Shown one piece after another: positions 10,950 to 22,620 of a stretch of 64,000 nt of DNA. The stretch spans positions 1,028,726 through 1,092,725 of the forward strand of contig VWZP01001424.1 of the NCBI GenBank assembly GCA_013396995.1, written 5' to 3'. Position 1 is the stretch's first letter. Each line of letters begins with the position of its first letter. The position numbers were made by a program, and so were the translations under genes. Under the pieces are notes generated by a model. That model ran no database searches. It was not told the origin of the DNA and saw only the letters and a list, made by a program, of their open reading frames with translations. The DNA is from Dicaeum eximium. Taxonomy: Eukaryota; Chordata; Aves; Passeriformes; Dicaeidae.

Positions 10950-13900
10950 ATCTCTTATTATCTTCTATAAATCTAATTGTTGCAATAATTGAAGTAGCAT
11001 GAAATGAGGAAAGGAAGCATGAGAAAAAGAATTCCCTTTCTGTGCTCATGATGCAACATTTAGCATATGTGGTATAAACTTGAGAGGCTTAATATCTTTT
11101 GAATAAATGGTGTTTAGCTTATAATTTCTGCATTGCATATCTTCTCAGTGTTCTGAGTGCGTACTATTAAAAAATAGTGCTAATAAATGAATAAGGAGAC
11201 AAAGCTGCTACATAAATGCATCCATAGTGGTGGAACAATTCAGATGACAAAGCAAATATGTACATCCTGCATTGAGACTGTGCATTTCTTTAATTACAAA
11301 AAAAAATTGATTAGTTTTATAAGTTCTGCAGAAACATCATCTCTATAGATTATTCATGCAATTTTTATTTGGAATATTGCATTAAATTTCTTTCATATTA
11401 GACAAAAAAAATTCTTAATTGGGACATTATTATTTCTTTGAGGCTTTAAGTCTATGTTTCAGATGAAGCCACACTGAAATTAAAGACCTATGTGTAAAGA
11501 AATTAACTACCTATTTTTAATTCTCAACAGTTAAAGGAATTTTAATAAGGCTACATCTAAACTACTAGATAGTACACTTTGTGCTATGACCAATAGTCTC
11601 GTAAGCATGCTGATCAAATGATCTCTTGTTGTGAACCATCTCTCTCTCTCCTTCAGTTTTTCTTCTGATGAGTTTTATGTACAATAAGAAAATGAGAGTT
11701 GTTTTATGTCTATCATGAAATTTACAAATGGTCAAGATGCACCCCTGGATTTACAAGCTGGTAACTGCTCCATCAGGTCAAAGTCTTGTGTCTTCCATCA
11801 ATTACTTTGCCTATATCAAAATTCTCTTTAATAATAATAAAAGAATCTGTTAATCTGAGAAGAAAAATGGCACTAATATGAAATATATAGAAGAGGCACT
11901 TCAGAATGTTACAGGAGAAAATGTTGTTTGTATTCATGGATAGATTGGTTATACTGAAAATACATTCACCCATTTCTAGGGGGAACCAGCAAATGGCAAT
12001 CAAAACTACTGTTGAAGACAATCTTTATATAAACAGTGGAAGAATACCTCCAATGGAGCAATGGAAGTCAGAGGAAATCTTGATATGGGTGAACTTAGTT
12101 TTAAATTTAGAAATTAAATAAGTTTATAGTTTTGTTTTTGAACACGGCTCTCCATCATAGATGATTGACTTAGAGTTTTAGTTAATTTTTTAATGCAAAT
12201 TTGATTTGCTACATTTTTATTGTTTGGGGTTTTTTTTCTAATTTACTGAAATTTTTTCTAAAACTTTGAGGCTTCTAGTCAAGCTGTTCAGGTTTTAGGT
12301 GACTGTGAGTGTAACAATTTTCAAAAAGATTTTGAAGTGTCCATTAAAATCAATGTTAAAAAATGTTGTGACATTATAATCTAAAGATAAGACATTCTAT
12401 GTAACAACATCACTAAGTTTAAAATGGGCTAAATGACACATTCCTTTCTTAATGATTCATTCACTTCACAGAACCTCACAGAAATCTTTATGTTCTCTTT
12501 AGCTTGAGAATTAAATGAATCACAAGTTTTGCCACATAAGATTGCAGACATTTATGTAATACAGCAATTTATAAGTATTTTATTTCTGAAAAAAGAAGGA
12601 AAATTTTTTCATGAATATCTCTCAAATAGGTGTTATTTTGGGGAAGAAATGTCTTTATCTTTTTTTAACCAACATTAAATAGAGAAAATCCAAAATGTTA
12701 CCTTGTCCTTTTTCTTCTGTAATTTATGCCAGCACCGAGGAGACTTGAGTCTTCAATAGTCCTCTTACCTGTGTAAACTGCAATAAATTCAAAAGAGAAC
12801 TTTCTGAGGAATTTTTAAAGTTTGTGCAAACAAACATAAAGTCATCCATTATGATGAACCTATGATTACTGTTTACAAGAGAATTGAATGAGATAAATAA
12901 CAGTAAAAAAGTTTAAAGAAGGAAGGCTGATATTGAGCAACAATGTTGAAAGCTACAAGTGCCTTTTAGAAGCACAGATAAGTGGGAAGAAGTTGACTTA
13001 TGAGTAATTCTGCACTGACTATTTAATATCAACAAGCCTTGCTACAGATGTTCACTGGAAGGTCAAAATTTCAATACTGCATAATGTTGAACATTGGTAG
13101 GAGTGCAGGACTGAATCTGCCAACGTGTAAAGTGAGGCAATTCTGCACTTTCAGTTGCCCACCTCCCCTGTATACCACCACCTTCTGGAAGTCCTTAAAG
13201 CCAGACTGGTGCCTTGAAAAACAACTTGTGAGAACACATAGTATGGAACGAGAAACAAATCAAAGCTGTGGGAATATTGCATAAATCAGGAAAGAAACAA
13301 ATGCTTAAGAGAGTGATTTCATGCTTGAAAAGGATTCATGCTTGGTTAGAAGTAGGATGTCTCTTGGCCATAAGGAGTGTAATACAGAGACAGGAGCAGA
13401 GCCTATGTTCACATTCCTGAGGAAAACTATATCACAAACCTATTCTTGGTCGACAAGCCAAGATTTCCAGAGTAGATTGCGCACCCTGAACATCGTTCTG
13501 TTTGGGTCTTCCCTGAGAGATTTTCTTTTTCAATTCTACGAGCTGAAAATACCCTGAGAATCATGCAAGAGCTTACCACGGTAGTGATTTCACGGTGTGA
13601 TGGCAAAGCTATTTGTTGCCTGTCACAGCAGTGTGCCGGGGTGCTCAGTGGTCCACAGTCTGAGTGTGCACTGTGGTGGGGGCTGTGAAAGCCAGAGTCA
13701 GCCAAGTCTGACTCATGATATGTACAGTGTGGTTGAAGGAGCATGTAATACCCAAAACTACAACCAGATTCAGACTCGAAGGAAGTCAACTGCTTCCTTC
13801 AAAGAGCAGACCCATAATGAAGTAGTACACGTGATTTTTCAGAATGGAATTTCACTTCAGAACTAATTAAATTATTTTCAAGATATTGGTAGATTTCAAA

Positions 13901-15082
13901 CACACTTCACCTACGTTCTCTCGATTCTGTTTTTATGTCCTTACAACTTCTACTCCAGCTCACCAAGCCTGAAGATATTTGAGCTTCAGAATTTTTTTTC
14001 CCTAATTTCTTTTTCTATCTTCATTTTGATTTTGAAGAATAAACATCTGGCTAAAAATGTTCAAGTTTTGCATTAGCATTCAGAATACTAGTATAAATGT
14101 TACTCCACATTTATACGGCAAAAATTAATCTCACTTCCAAAACAGTTAATTCTGGTGAGAATAAGTAACTTAACAGTAACAAAAGCATGTATAACTAATC
14201 TTTTTACAGCATGGAATGTAAGAGAATGGAAACAACAGAAGCAATGGTCATGTAATCCAGTTTTGAATTTTTGACTTATTGAGAAGTTTGGGATTAGCTG
14301 AAAAAAAGTACCTATTAATTTAAAGGGGAAAAATTAAACCTGTTAATAAATGCAAGGCTATTGAATCAGAATATTGAATGGATGCCAATTACAAATGGTA
14401 TCTTAGTTATGGTGAGACACACCCAGTTTGTTACATATGAGTAAGAAGAAATTCCTACATTTTAAAAAGTGAACAAATATTTTGTGCAATTAATATGTCA
14501 TCTTTCCTTTGAAAGTATTGGGTTTGGGGTAGCTTCCATTTCAGTGAAAGAGACGATAGTATCGCATTCTAAAATATAAATACTTAGTACAGACTAAATT
14601 AAGTTAGTTTCTTTTACATTAACTTTTTTTTTTCCTGTGTATATATACTCTGAAGTAAAATGTCAGATTACTTGTCATGGATTGCATGAACACCCTCAGA
14701 AACCCACCATAGTCTGCTCAGTTCAGAGCTGTTAACTTGAGAAGGTGGTAGAACTGAGAACAGCTCCAAAACTGTGGTTCATGTGTTCAAACTTATGCAG
14801 AAGTAAACCCAAATTCCCTTAACATGTTTAGGTATGACTGGACCTGCTTTCTAGAGGTTGACATGAAATGAGTTACTTCATCATATGCTATTATTGAAGT
14901 ATTGAGACTGTTTCTGGCTTTGTCAGTACATGATGATAAAAAGAGGAAAAAAATTCTGTCTTTATGCTATATTATATTTAAATATACTGTAAATTAATTA
15001 TATGCTCATTTATATATAAATGTAATGCCTTGCATTTATATAATATCTGTTTTGCAGTGTAGTCAAACCCAAAGGTTTTGGA
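10950..15082. other. AT-rich non-coding sequence with one GC-richer patch
   Basis: Mostly featureless AT-rich DNA. From about 13430 to 13800 base composition rises, with overlapping open frames of 78-120 codons on both strands. None resembles a known protein, and I recognise no repeat there. A 16-base perfect palindrome (catttatatataaatg) lies at 15008-15023. Confidence 0.5.
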
Positions 15083-15357
15083 CTCACAGAACCACAAAAT
15101 GGTTGAGATTTGAAGGGACTTCTAGAAATAATTTGGTCCAAGCACACTGCTGGAACAGGGACACTGAGATCCAGTTGTTCAGGACCATACCCAGATGGCT
15201 TTTGAATATCTCCAAGGAGAAACATTTCACAGCCCCCTGTGAAATCTGTGCCATTGCTCAGTTACCACAGGGTAAAGATCCCCCCCTTATCTGCTGGCAG
15301 CACCTTCCCTAAGGCAGCCCAGGGTAACATTCATTGTCTTTGCTGCAAGGGCACACT
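15083..15357 (-). mobile_element. CR1 LINE fragment
   Basis: Reverse-oriented CR1. It starts at the element's 3' end ('cacagaaccacaaaatggtt' near 15085), followed by 'agatggcttttgaatatctc' near 15193. It then jumps near 15300 to an upstream part of the element ('aaggcagcccagggtaacat' and 'gctgcaagggcacac'), so it has an internal deletion. It ends where the LTR at 15373 begins. Confidence 0.8.
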
Positions 15358-15372
15358 TTCTTGTTTGTCTTT

Positions 15373-15897
15373 GAATCAGGGGAAAAAGTAGTAAACCTTG
15401 TGAGTTGGTATAAGAACAATTTAATGATTGAAACAAAGTAAAAAATAATATTGATAATACTCATTATAATAACAACACCAATATTAATCTCAGTAATGGA
15501 AAGAGAGAGAAGAATAAAACCCAAGAAGAACAAGTGGTGCATAATACAATTGGTCACCACCTGCTAACCAATGCCCAGCTTGCCTCCAAGAAAGTGACTC
15601 CTGCTCAACTCCCCCAGTTTATGAACTGAGCACCACAAATATTCTGTGGTGCAGAACATACCTTTGACTCGTTCAGGTGAGCTGTCCTGTCCATGTTCCC
15701 CCTCCAGCTTCCTCTGCACCTGCTCAGTGGCAGAGCATGGGAAATTACAAAGTCCTTGACTTAGGGTAAGAACAGCTTAGCAACAACCCAAGCACCAGTA
15801 TGATATCAACATTATACTCACCCTTAATCCAAAACAGAGCACTGTACCAACTGCAAGGAAGAAAATTAACTCTATTCCATCTAAAACCATCAGGACA
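15373..15897 (-). mobile_element. ERVL-type solo LTR, 3'-truncated
   Basis: Read on the minus strand the LTR begins TGTCCTG at 15897. It passes through the usual avian ERVL LTR blocks ('cattactgagattaatattg' near 15500 is the AT-rich tri-nucleotide region). A degenerate TATA region lies at about 15617-15624, where the family usually has TATATAA. An ATTAAA-type poly(A) signal is at 15425-15420, then 'ccaactcacaagg'. The last ~90 bases of U5 that would close in ...CCACAACA are missing or unrecognisable. On the plus strand the sequence flanking it at 15357 and 15907 is CR1 of two different subfamilies, so it sits in a nest of older repeats. Confidence 0.85.
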
Positions 15898-15906
15898 CAA
15901 GATCAA

Positions 15907-16330
15907 AATCACAGAATTACAGAATAACAGAATATTATGAGTTGGAAGGGACCCATAAGAATCATCAAGTCTAGCTCCTGACCCTGTACAGCATCATACC
16001 CAAGTTACACCATGTGCCTGAGAGAACTGTCCAGATGTTTCTTGAACTCTCTCAGGCTTGGTGCTGTGATCCCTTCCCTGGGGACCTCATTCCAATCATC
16101 AACCACCCTCTGGGTGAAGAACTTTTTCTAATATCCAAACCTACCCTAACAGTTTCACTCCATTTCCTTGGGTCCTGTCCTGGTCACTACAGAGAAGAGA
16201 TCAGTGTCTGCTCCTCCTCTTCCCATCTCAAGGAAGTTGCAGACTGCAATGAGGTCTGTCCTTGGTCTCCTCCAGGCTGAACAGACCAAGTGACCCCAGC
16301 TGCTTCTCACACAGCTTCCCCTCAAGGCAC
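15907..16330 (-). mobile_element. CR1 LINE fragment, second subfamily
   Basis: Reverse-oriented CR1 of a different subfamily from the neighbours: 'gagttggaagggacccataa' near 15939, 'caccatgtgcctgagagaac' near 16009, 'ctcaggcttggtgctgtgat' near 16050, and 'ctccaggctgaacagaccaa' near 16269, stopping abruptly after 'cccctcaaggcac'. The break at 16330 is followed by non-CR1 sequence starting TGTATC. Confidence 0.9.
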
Positions 16331-17104
16331 TGTATCAATGTTGATCACTGGAAGAAAAATCTGCCTCAGTAAGCAGGACAAAATGGCATATCCACTTTTC
16401 ATCAAAGATCTGTTGTTCTTTGTTATGGAAAGAACATGCGTGGAAAATCTGTTCACCAGAGTGAGATCTTTGAGTTTTCATTATCCTCACAAAGCACACG
16501 CTCATTCACAGCTCCCCCTAACACCAGTACACCTCTGCCTAGCACCCCTACCTAGATCGTGGGTCCTCTTAACTGCTGCACAGGTTCTCTCCCTGTCAAG
16601 TGGTCCAGCTTGGTGCTCTCTGGAAACAAACAACACTCACATGCTGGCTACACATGCCCTTTACATTTGCAAGTCCACCTGGCACACCAGCATGAAACTT
16701 TGCCTTTTTCAATACCCCATGGCAGACCCAGGCCCACCATTACAGACTGTTCCAGCCTGAAGCTTGCTGCCAGATAAACATGCACACCCAATGCACACCA
16801 GGTGTGGGGAAGGTACAGACATTTTCCCCGATCAGTCAGCACCAGGCCTATGGGCTTTTACCTGTGGTCCTACCTATTCCCCCTGCAGTAACTGAGCGCC
16901 TCACTAGCCTCACTCATCCTGGTCCCTCTCAATAGCTGAACCTGGGACCTCCACTCATTCCACTAGTTGATAGTACAGTCCAGGGGCACCTACAGTGTTA
17001 ATGGATATTATATTGTTAATATATTTTTTGTTACAACACATATTAGCACTCTATAGTTAGTGCATTTATCACTGGCAATCCTGAACCTGCTTCTCTGTTG
17101 TTTC

Positions 17105-17110
17105 AATAAA
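17105..17110 (+). promoter_or_regulatory. Possible LTR poly(A) signal AATAAA
   Basis: AATAAA inside the LTR-like part of the 16331-18145 block. It is preceded by a T-rich stretch and followed within 30 bases by 'tctggatgtgt', a G/T-rich downstream element. Confidence 0.4.
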
Positions 17111-17129
17111 CTGCGCCCTGCATTACTCT

Positions 17130-17345
17130 GGATGTGTAAATTCTTATTGAACTCAGCCAGACCTATAGTATTGGCTTGGCAAATCACACTATTCATCATC
17201 ATTACTCAATCTAGGATCACACAAGTACGTATTGAATGCCACCAGATCTATAGTGGCTAAACTGCACTATTTGTGAATCTGTTCTCATGGAATTTCTTAT
17301 TGAATATGACCAGACTTATATTGCTGAATTGGCTCTAATCAGAAT
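17130..17345 (+). repeat. Three degenerate ~75-95 bp repeats
   Basis: The motif 'cttattgaactcagccagac' followed by 'ctatagt' at about 17141 recurs in degenerate form at about 17229 ('gtattgaatgccaccagatc' then 'tatagtgg') and about 17297 ('cttattgaatatgaccagac' then 'ttatattg'). Spacing is about 88 and 68 bases. They look like an ancestral internal triplication in the LTR U5-like region. Confidence 0.65.
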
Positions 17346-18145
17346 TAAGCCCAGCCACAGCCTGTCTCTCTCATTTCCAGAATTCCAGCTGGAATGCAAC
17401 AGGGTTTATCTTCTGCCAAATCTCTATACCTTAATGCAACAATGACATATCCAGGGAGAAGCTTTGGCATCTCCAACTATAGATGTTGAGAACCACGTTG
17501 TTCCCGCTGCTCACACCACAGGCATGGGATCACCTACCTTTTCTGTCTGACTCCTGTTGATGTTCCATATCCACTCACACTGGTCTCCCACGTGGCTAGC
17601 ACTTAGTCCTAAAAGCACTCCCACATACACCAAGTAGAGAATGAGATTATACAGATGGCTAAGAAGAGATGTAATAAGAAGAAAGGAAAGACTGCAGTGA
17701 TAATGTGGAAGGCTAAAAGACAAACTGACTGGCTGCAGTGTGATTGGCATGTTCTAAACCCCTTTTTGCCTTTTCCCCAATTTGTTTTTGCCTCAGTCCC
17801 ATTAATCTAAACACTCACTTTTAATTTTGCACAGGCCCACAGCTGCCCTCATCAAGTATCCTCATGTTTATTTTTTTTCCTTCCTTTATTCTTAACAATT
17901 GCAAAATCACCTTTGTCCTCTTGCTAACTGTCTGCAGTTTCTTTACAGCTCATCAATTACTGGGTGGAGACTTTTGGCCTTTCATATTGTCTACAATATC
18001 ACTTGTCTTTCAGCTTTCTGTCTCTCTGTGGTTTTGCTTATCCCTTTACTTTTTGTCCCCCTTGCATTGAAAGGTCCTTGATTGGATAATATCAGTGAAG
18101 CAGACAGTCTCACTTTCCACATACCCTTATGGATCATGGCCTATG

Positions 18146-18575
18146 ACACTGCCAGCTCTCTCAGCACCTGTGTGTGACCAAAAACAGGTCTCCTGGACTT
18201 GTATATGTCCAGTCTCTCTAAATGTACCCTAGCCTTCTCCACTGAAAAATAATGTTTTAATTACTTTGGACTTTTCTACCGCAAAGATGAATTTCATAAG
18301 TGAAGATCAAGGCAAAGAAGGCATTTGCTGCTTTGGAGCTTCCTATTGTCTTTGTCACCAGACCCCTCATCCCATTCAGCAGCAGTCTCATATTTTCCTT
18401 AGTCTTCCTTTTTCTCCTGATTTACTTGCAAAAGCTGTTGTTGCCTTTCACTCCCTTGCCAGATTCAACTTCACATGGGTTTTGGCTTTTCTAACCCGCT
18501 CCTTGTGCACGCAAACTGTCTATACCTATCCCAGGTCACTTGGCCCTTCTACCTTTTCATGTTTCCTTCTCTCCT
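18146..18575 (-). mobile_element. CR1 LINE fragment, reverse-transcriptase region
   Basis: Reverse-oriented interior CR1 sequence: 'gccagctctctcagcacctg' near 18151, 'caaggcaaagaaggcatttg' near 18308, 'cattcagcagcagtctcata' near 18374, 'ttagtcttcctttttctcct' near 18399, and 'ccagattcaacttcacatgg' near 18460. This part lies well 5' of the fragment at 15907-16330 in an intact element, in the same orientation. It could belong to the same copy split by the 16331-18145 block, or be separate. Confidence 0.75.
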
Positions 18576-19206
18576 AGTCTTTATATGCTTAATGTTGCCA
18601 TGCTGAGCATCCCCAGTTACAAGGAAGGAATCTGTGGGTTGAAGCCAGCTCAAGTCCTTTGCTTTTTTCAGAGTTGAATTCACTGTTTTGACAATCTGTG
18701 CTGGGTTGAGCTGTATATGCATTTTCTCGATGCTGGTATAACCAGCTCAGGAAGACAATCAAACGTTTTTGTTTAACTCAGAGAAGGCCATTTAAAGAAA
18801 CAACAAATCCACACTTCTGATAAAGCAGGTTATCTGAAATAAAGGCCACCTTCTAGCCCCTTTTGTGTTGGGATGAATTCAATTTTCTCTGCAATGTTCA
18901 GTCACTCCCTACTTCTTCTCTGAGCTTCATGAGTACGTGTCTTTTGTCCTCTGCCTTCTTGTTTGTTCATGTTCACTTGACAAATTTTCTCCATCATTAG
19001 AAAGGCTTCTGAAAGAAGAAAGGTTTTTCCTCTTCAAGTGTTTTCACAGCCTTTCATAAAGAAGGTGAATTTTTTTTGAGACTTTGAGAAATACTGCCTT
19101 GGAGAGGGGAGGACACATGACACACAAGCTGTTTCAAGTAGCCTGCAGAGTCTAAGATGTTTTTCTCATGAAGAGAGTAAACAATTTTTTTTTTTCCCAA
19201 TTTCCC

Positions 19207-19208
<2 letters not shown>

Positions 19209-19263
<55 letters not shown>
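19209..19263. repeat. Poly(T) tract, 55 consecutive T
   Basis: Uninterrupted run of 55 T, preceded by a shorter T run at about 19183-19196. It creates an artefactual lysine-only stretch in a minus-strand open frame. Length is likely unreliable because of polymerase slippage and base-calling limits. Confidence 0.95.
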
Positions 19264-19264
<1 letters not shown>

Positions 19265-19825
19265 TGAAATAAATTATATTTCAGCCATGCTGTGAAAGCA
19301 GTTCTGTCAGGTGGTGAAGAATGATGCATGGAAGACACCTTGTAGTACTACTTTTGTAGCAGTGAAGTCTGCCTATTAAAGGACTAATACTACATATAAA
19401 AATTAAGGGAATAACTTTGTTATGTGTCTTTTAAGTGAAAACCACACTGATTAAAAATTTCTTATTTCCTTTCCCATCATGTCAAGAATAATCATAATGA
19501 ATTACTACTACTGATGAACAATATATAGAGAAAAACAAGGTCAAGCACATGGAACTTAAAAATGAACTCACTTTGCAAAATGAAAGAATATGTCTGTGCA
19601 GGCTGTACACTTTTCTCAACTGTCTTTTTTTCCCAAATATTTTAAATTAATAAAGATATAAACTTCTTATGTCTTATCTGTTTGGGTTTTTACCTCAAGC
19701 ATGACCAAGGAAAACTGAATTCATTAATGCTTTGACCAAATGAAGTTCCACAACATATATTTGACCATTTGTGGGTTGTTTTTGTGTGAACATGAATTTA
19801 ACTGTCTATACCAATTAGAAAAGTG

Positions 19826-19938
19826 AAAAAAAAAAAAAAAATATTACAGTAGACAAAAAACCACAAACAATAAAACACCAAAAGCAAAGCCAGACCAAAA
19901 TAAGCCAAACCACACCAAACAAAAAAGAAAAAAACCCT
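19826..19938 (+). repeat. A16 run and A/C-rich low-complexity tract
   Basis: Sixteen A followed by about 100 bases composed nearly only of A and C with scattered G ('ccacaaacaataaaacacca' near 19861). The same composition recurs at several places in the window. Confidence 0.8.
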
Positions 19939-20785
19939 CAAATATTCAATTTCAATGCTAGTTACTGTAAGACAGTATTTGGAGCTTTTTTATTATGATG
20001 ATTAGTCACATATTGAAATGTATTTCTGTACTGAAAAAGAAAACTGAATTTATATATTTTTCTTCATCTTATTTTCATTTATATTTTTTAAGGATAGGTC
20101 CTACACAGTGTTTTACACTTTTACAGAGAAGACTTTACATTTTTACAAAACTTGATATGTATTCATGGATGAGACAAACCCATGCTACTGAGATTTAATC
20201 TTTCTCTGACTTAATCTTGTGCTAGTCTAATTTCAAATAGGAGCATTTCTATATAGCCTGAAGGCTTACAAGAAGTGATAAAAATGTCTCACTGACAAAG
20301 GATTACAATAGAAATTCTTTATGTGATGAAGACCTGAACTAAAGGTTCTGTATGAGTTAGGGATGATAATAATAGGGCGGCCTCAATGCAGATGTAGAAG
20401 GAAGAAGGAAAAAAAACCAAAGCAACAAAGCAGGCAGTCTCCTTAAAATGCTAGCAGTGGATCATTACAAACTCTGAGAAGAGCATGAATATACATGCAC
20501 TTCTGCCTTTGATATTAAATAACAAAATACTACCCTTACAATTCTCAATGGAACTTATTATGCACAAAGGAAAACAATTAATAGTTGTGGATCAAAACAG
20601 ATCCAAAAATTTGCTAGGTTGCTTTTTGTTAACTTTGCAAATAGTGCCATTTAGATGAAAGAAATATAACACATGTGATGCCAATTATATGCAGTACTTA
20701 TTTTGCCTTATCATACATTAAAATAACATAGATGAGAATAATTAAGGTAGATGGAAAAGCAGCAAGACAAAGATCACAGGTGGAA

Positions 20786-21145
20786 CTCACTTAGAAGTTT
20801 ATGTTAGCATCCAAAAGAAAGGGTCAAGTCACAATTTCCTGGGTGCTGAGGACAACACACATCACTCACCCTGATGAATCTCAGCTGGGGCACCTCCCCT
20901 GCTCAAGGCCAGGACTCTGTTTTGTCTCTGTAGAGCCACAGTCTGGCCCCAGTGGTGATGTGATGGCACTTGTGCCTCTCCCTTGTGAGGAGTTCACTTC
21001 TGCATGAGCCTGTCAAGGACAACTCCCACCTCGATGAAAGAGCCGACGGACCCTGTAACCAGCTGAAGCTCTGCTCAACTTGTGGAAAAGGCCCGTAGCT
21101 CCACAGCATGAATGATCTTGGAGGTTGTCTGAACATCCTCGTAGG
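20786..21145. other. GC-richer island of unknown nature
   Basis: About 350 bases of clearly higher GC and CpG content than the flanks ('aaagagccgacggaccctgt' near 21038). Overlapping open frames of 68 (+) and 77 (-) codons do not resemble known proteins. No CR1 or LTR block that I can name. It may be an old LTR or retroelement remnant, or a non-coding exon. Confidence 0.4.
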
Positions 21146-22092
21146 TAGTCCCTGCAGAGTTTTTAAAATCTGCCTCAGTAAGTTAATAGAAATCCAATGG
21201 ATTCAAGCAATTTTGAAAATGTTGTCTATTAATATTAAAATGTTTCAGTTGTATTTGCATGCAAAGTAGGGAGAACTTTGTAGGAGTAGGAGTTGGGGTC
21301 TTAGAAGTTCACAAGAGAGAATTTTTCAAAGATATAGCTCTTGATACATGGCAGTATGTTTGGGGATTTTTTTTCCCCCTCATATAGCATGTTTATTAAT
21401 CTGGCAATACTCTATACTCAAAGTCAGAATTTTAATTCTAAGAGACTTTGCTTTCCCATCCTCCATGTTTATCCTCTTCTTAAGAGCCAAAGATGGAGAA
21501 CTTTTTCTGCTCCTAGTACCAGGCTAACAAGTCATTAGAAATTTGAAATTAGCCAAGCAAGTTATTTTAGACAGAACTCATCATGTCTGCCTGGCCCCAG
21601 GTGAAGTACCCAGGCTAGCTGCTCCTAGAATTCCAATCCACTGGAGTACAGCTGGCTATGGCACTTTCACTCTAAGGGCAGGGTAGCATTTCACATGAAC
21701 ATGTTTTGCAGTCATTTGTCATGATCATAAAGTATTTGCTGATATTTCTGAAATTAAATATGTTATTTTTAATCCTTATAACACACACACCCAAAAAGAA
21801 ACATTACTGTGTTGTAAGTTTCAACTAGTTTTATCTAAAGAAGAAAAGAAGTGGAAAATCATGGAGGATAGGAAAGCAAACTGTTTCAGAACATTAAGTT
21901 CTGACTTTAAGTATAGTGTACCATCAGATTAACAAACATGCAATGACCATAGTAGAAGTCTGGATTTTTTACAGTCATCTATTTTTACCAAGTCCTAATA
22001 CAGCAGAACAAATAAACAGTTTTTAAGCAACCACAGGACACTGTAAGCAAATTGTTTCAGAACTTGAAGTTCAGCGATTTAGGTTCAAAATA

Positions 22093-22146
22093 GAAAAACA
22101 AATAAACAAACAAAAAAAACCCACCAAAACAAAACAAGCCCCACAA
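22093..22146 (+). repeat. A/C-rich low-complexity tract
   Basis: Runs of aaaca/aaacaaa changing to cccaccaaaac, nearly free of T and G. Confidence 0.75.
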
Positions 22147-22586
22147 CTGAATACTGGCAAACTGATCAAGAAGACAGAATGGTTCTGTTAAAATCAGAAC
22201 TCATAGGACAGAGGATAAATATAGACATATTAATAGTGAGCTCTTCTGCAGATAAGTAATCTACCAAGCATCACTAATACTGCTGTAGAATAGCCTCAGC
22301 TGTGAAGAACATTAATCAGATCAGGTGATTTCAAATTCCTTTCTGCTGTGAATGCTAAGATCTCAAAGCCATTTCTATTTTGCCATGACAAATAAGACAG
22401 TCAAGGCTGTACTTGAATTTGATGTGGTGGAATCCCTCAAAGTTTACTTAAAGGATAAAACAGTCTTTCTTTAAGAGAATAATTAAGCCTAACAAAAATC
22501 TTTTAATGGCTACTGATGCCACCAAGAAAGGAACAAAACCAGAAATGTTGAAATATTTTAAAAAATTTACTGGCTCTGGGATTTGT

Positions 22587-22620
22587 CCATTTAAGCTAAT
22601 GGACAAATTAGCTTAAATGG
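22587..22620. repeat. Perfect inverted repeat, 14-bp arms, 6-base loop
   Basis: Left arm ccatttaagctaat (22587-22600), loop ggacaa, right arm attagcttaaatgg (22607-22620). The arms are exact reverse complements. On either strand this folds as a simple stem-loop. It is not next to a recognised transposon. Confidence 0.9.

Larger units (their letters stand above)
16331..18145 (+). mobile_element. Probable ERV/LTR-retroelement remnant, family not identified
   Basis: About 1.8 kb of GC-richer sequence held between two minus-strand CR1 fragments. It begins TG directly at the CR1 break. An AATAAA at 17105-17110 is followed by 'ctgcgccctgcattactctg', which resembles an LTR R/U5 junction, and degenerate internal repeats follow (17130-17345). 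The 16.34-17.0 kb part could be U3, and 17.35-18.1 kb could be leader or internal sequence. I see no primer-binding site or conserved retroviral protein motif. Alternative: old unique DNA with unusual composition. A repeat-library search would decide. Confidence 0.4.
18576..20785. other. Non-coding sequence with poly(T) and A/C-rich tracts
   Basis: Apart from the two low-complexity tracts listed separately, no gene or repeat family recognised. Confidence 0.5.

Noticed and set aside
16290..16760. 156-codon open frame (+)
   Set aside because: It crosses the boundary between a CR1 fragment and the following retroelement-like block and has no recognisable domain.
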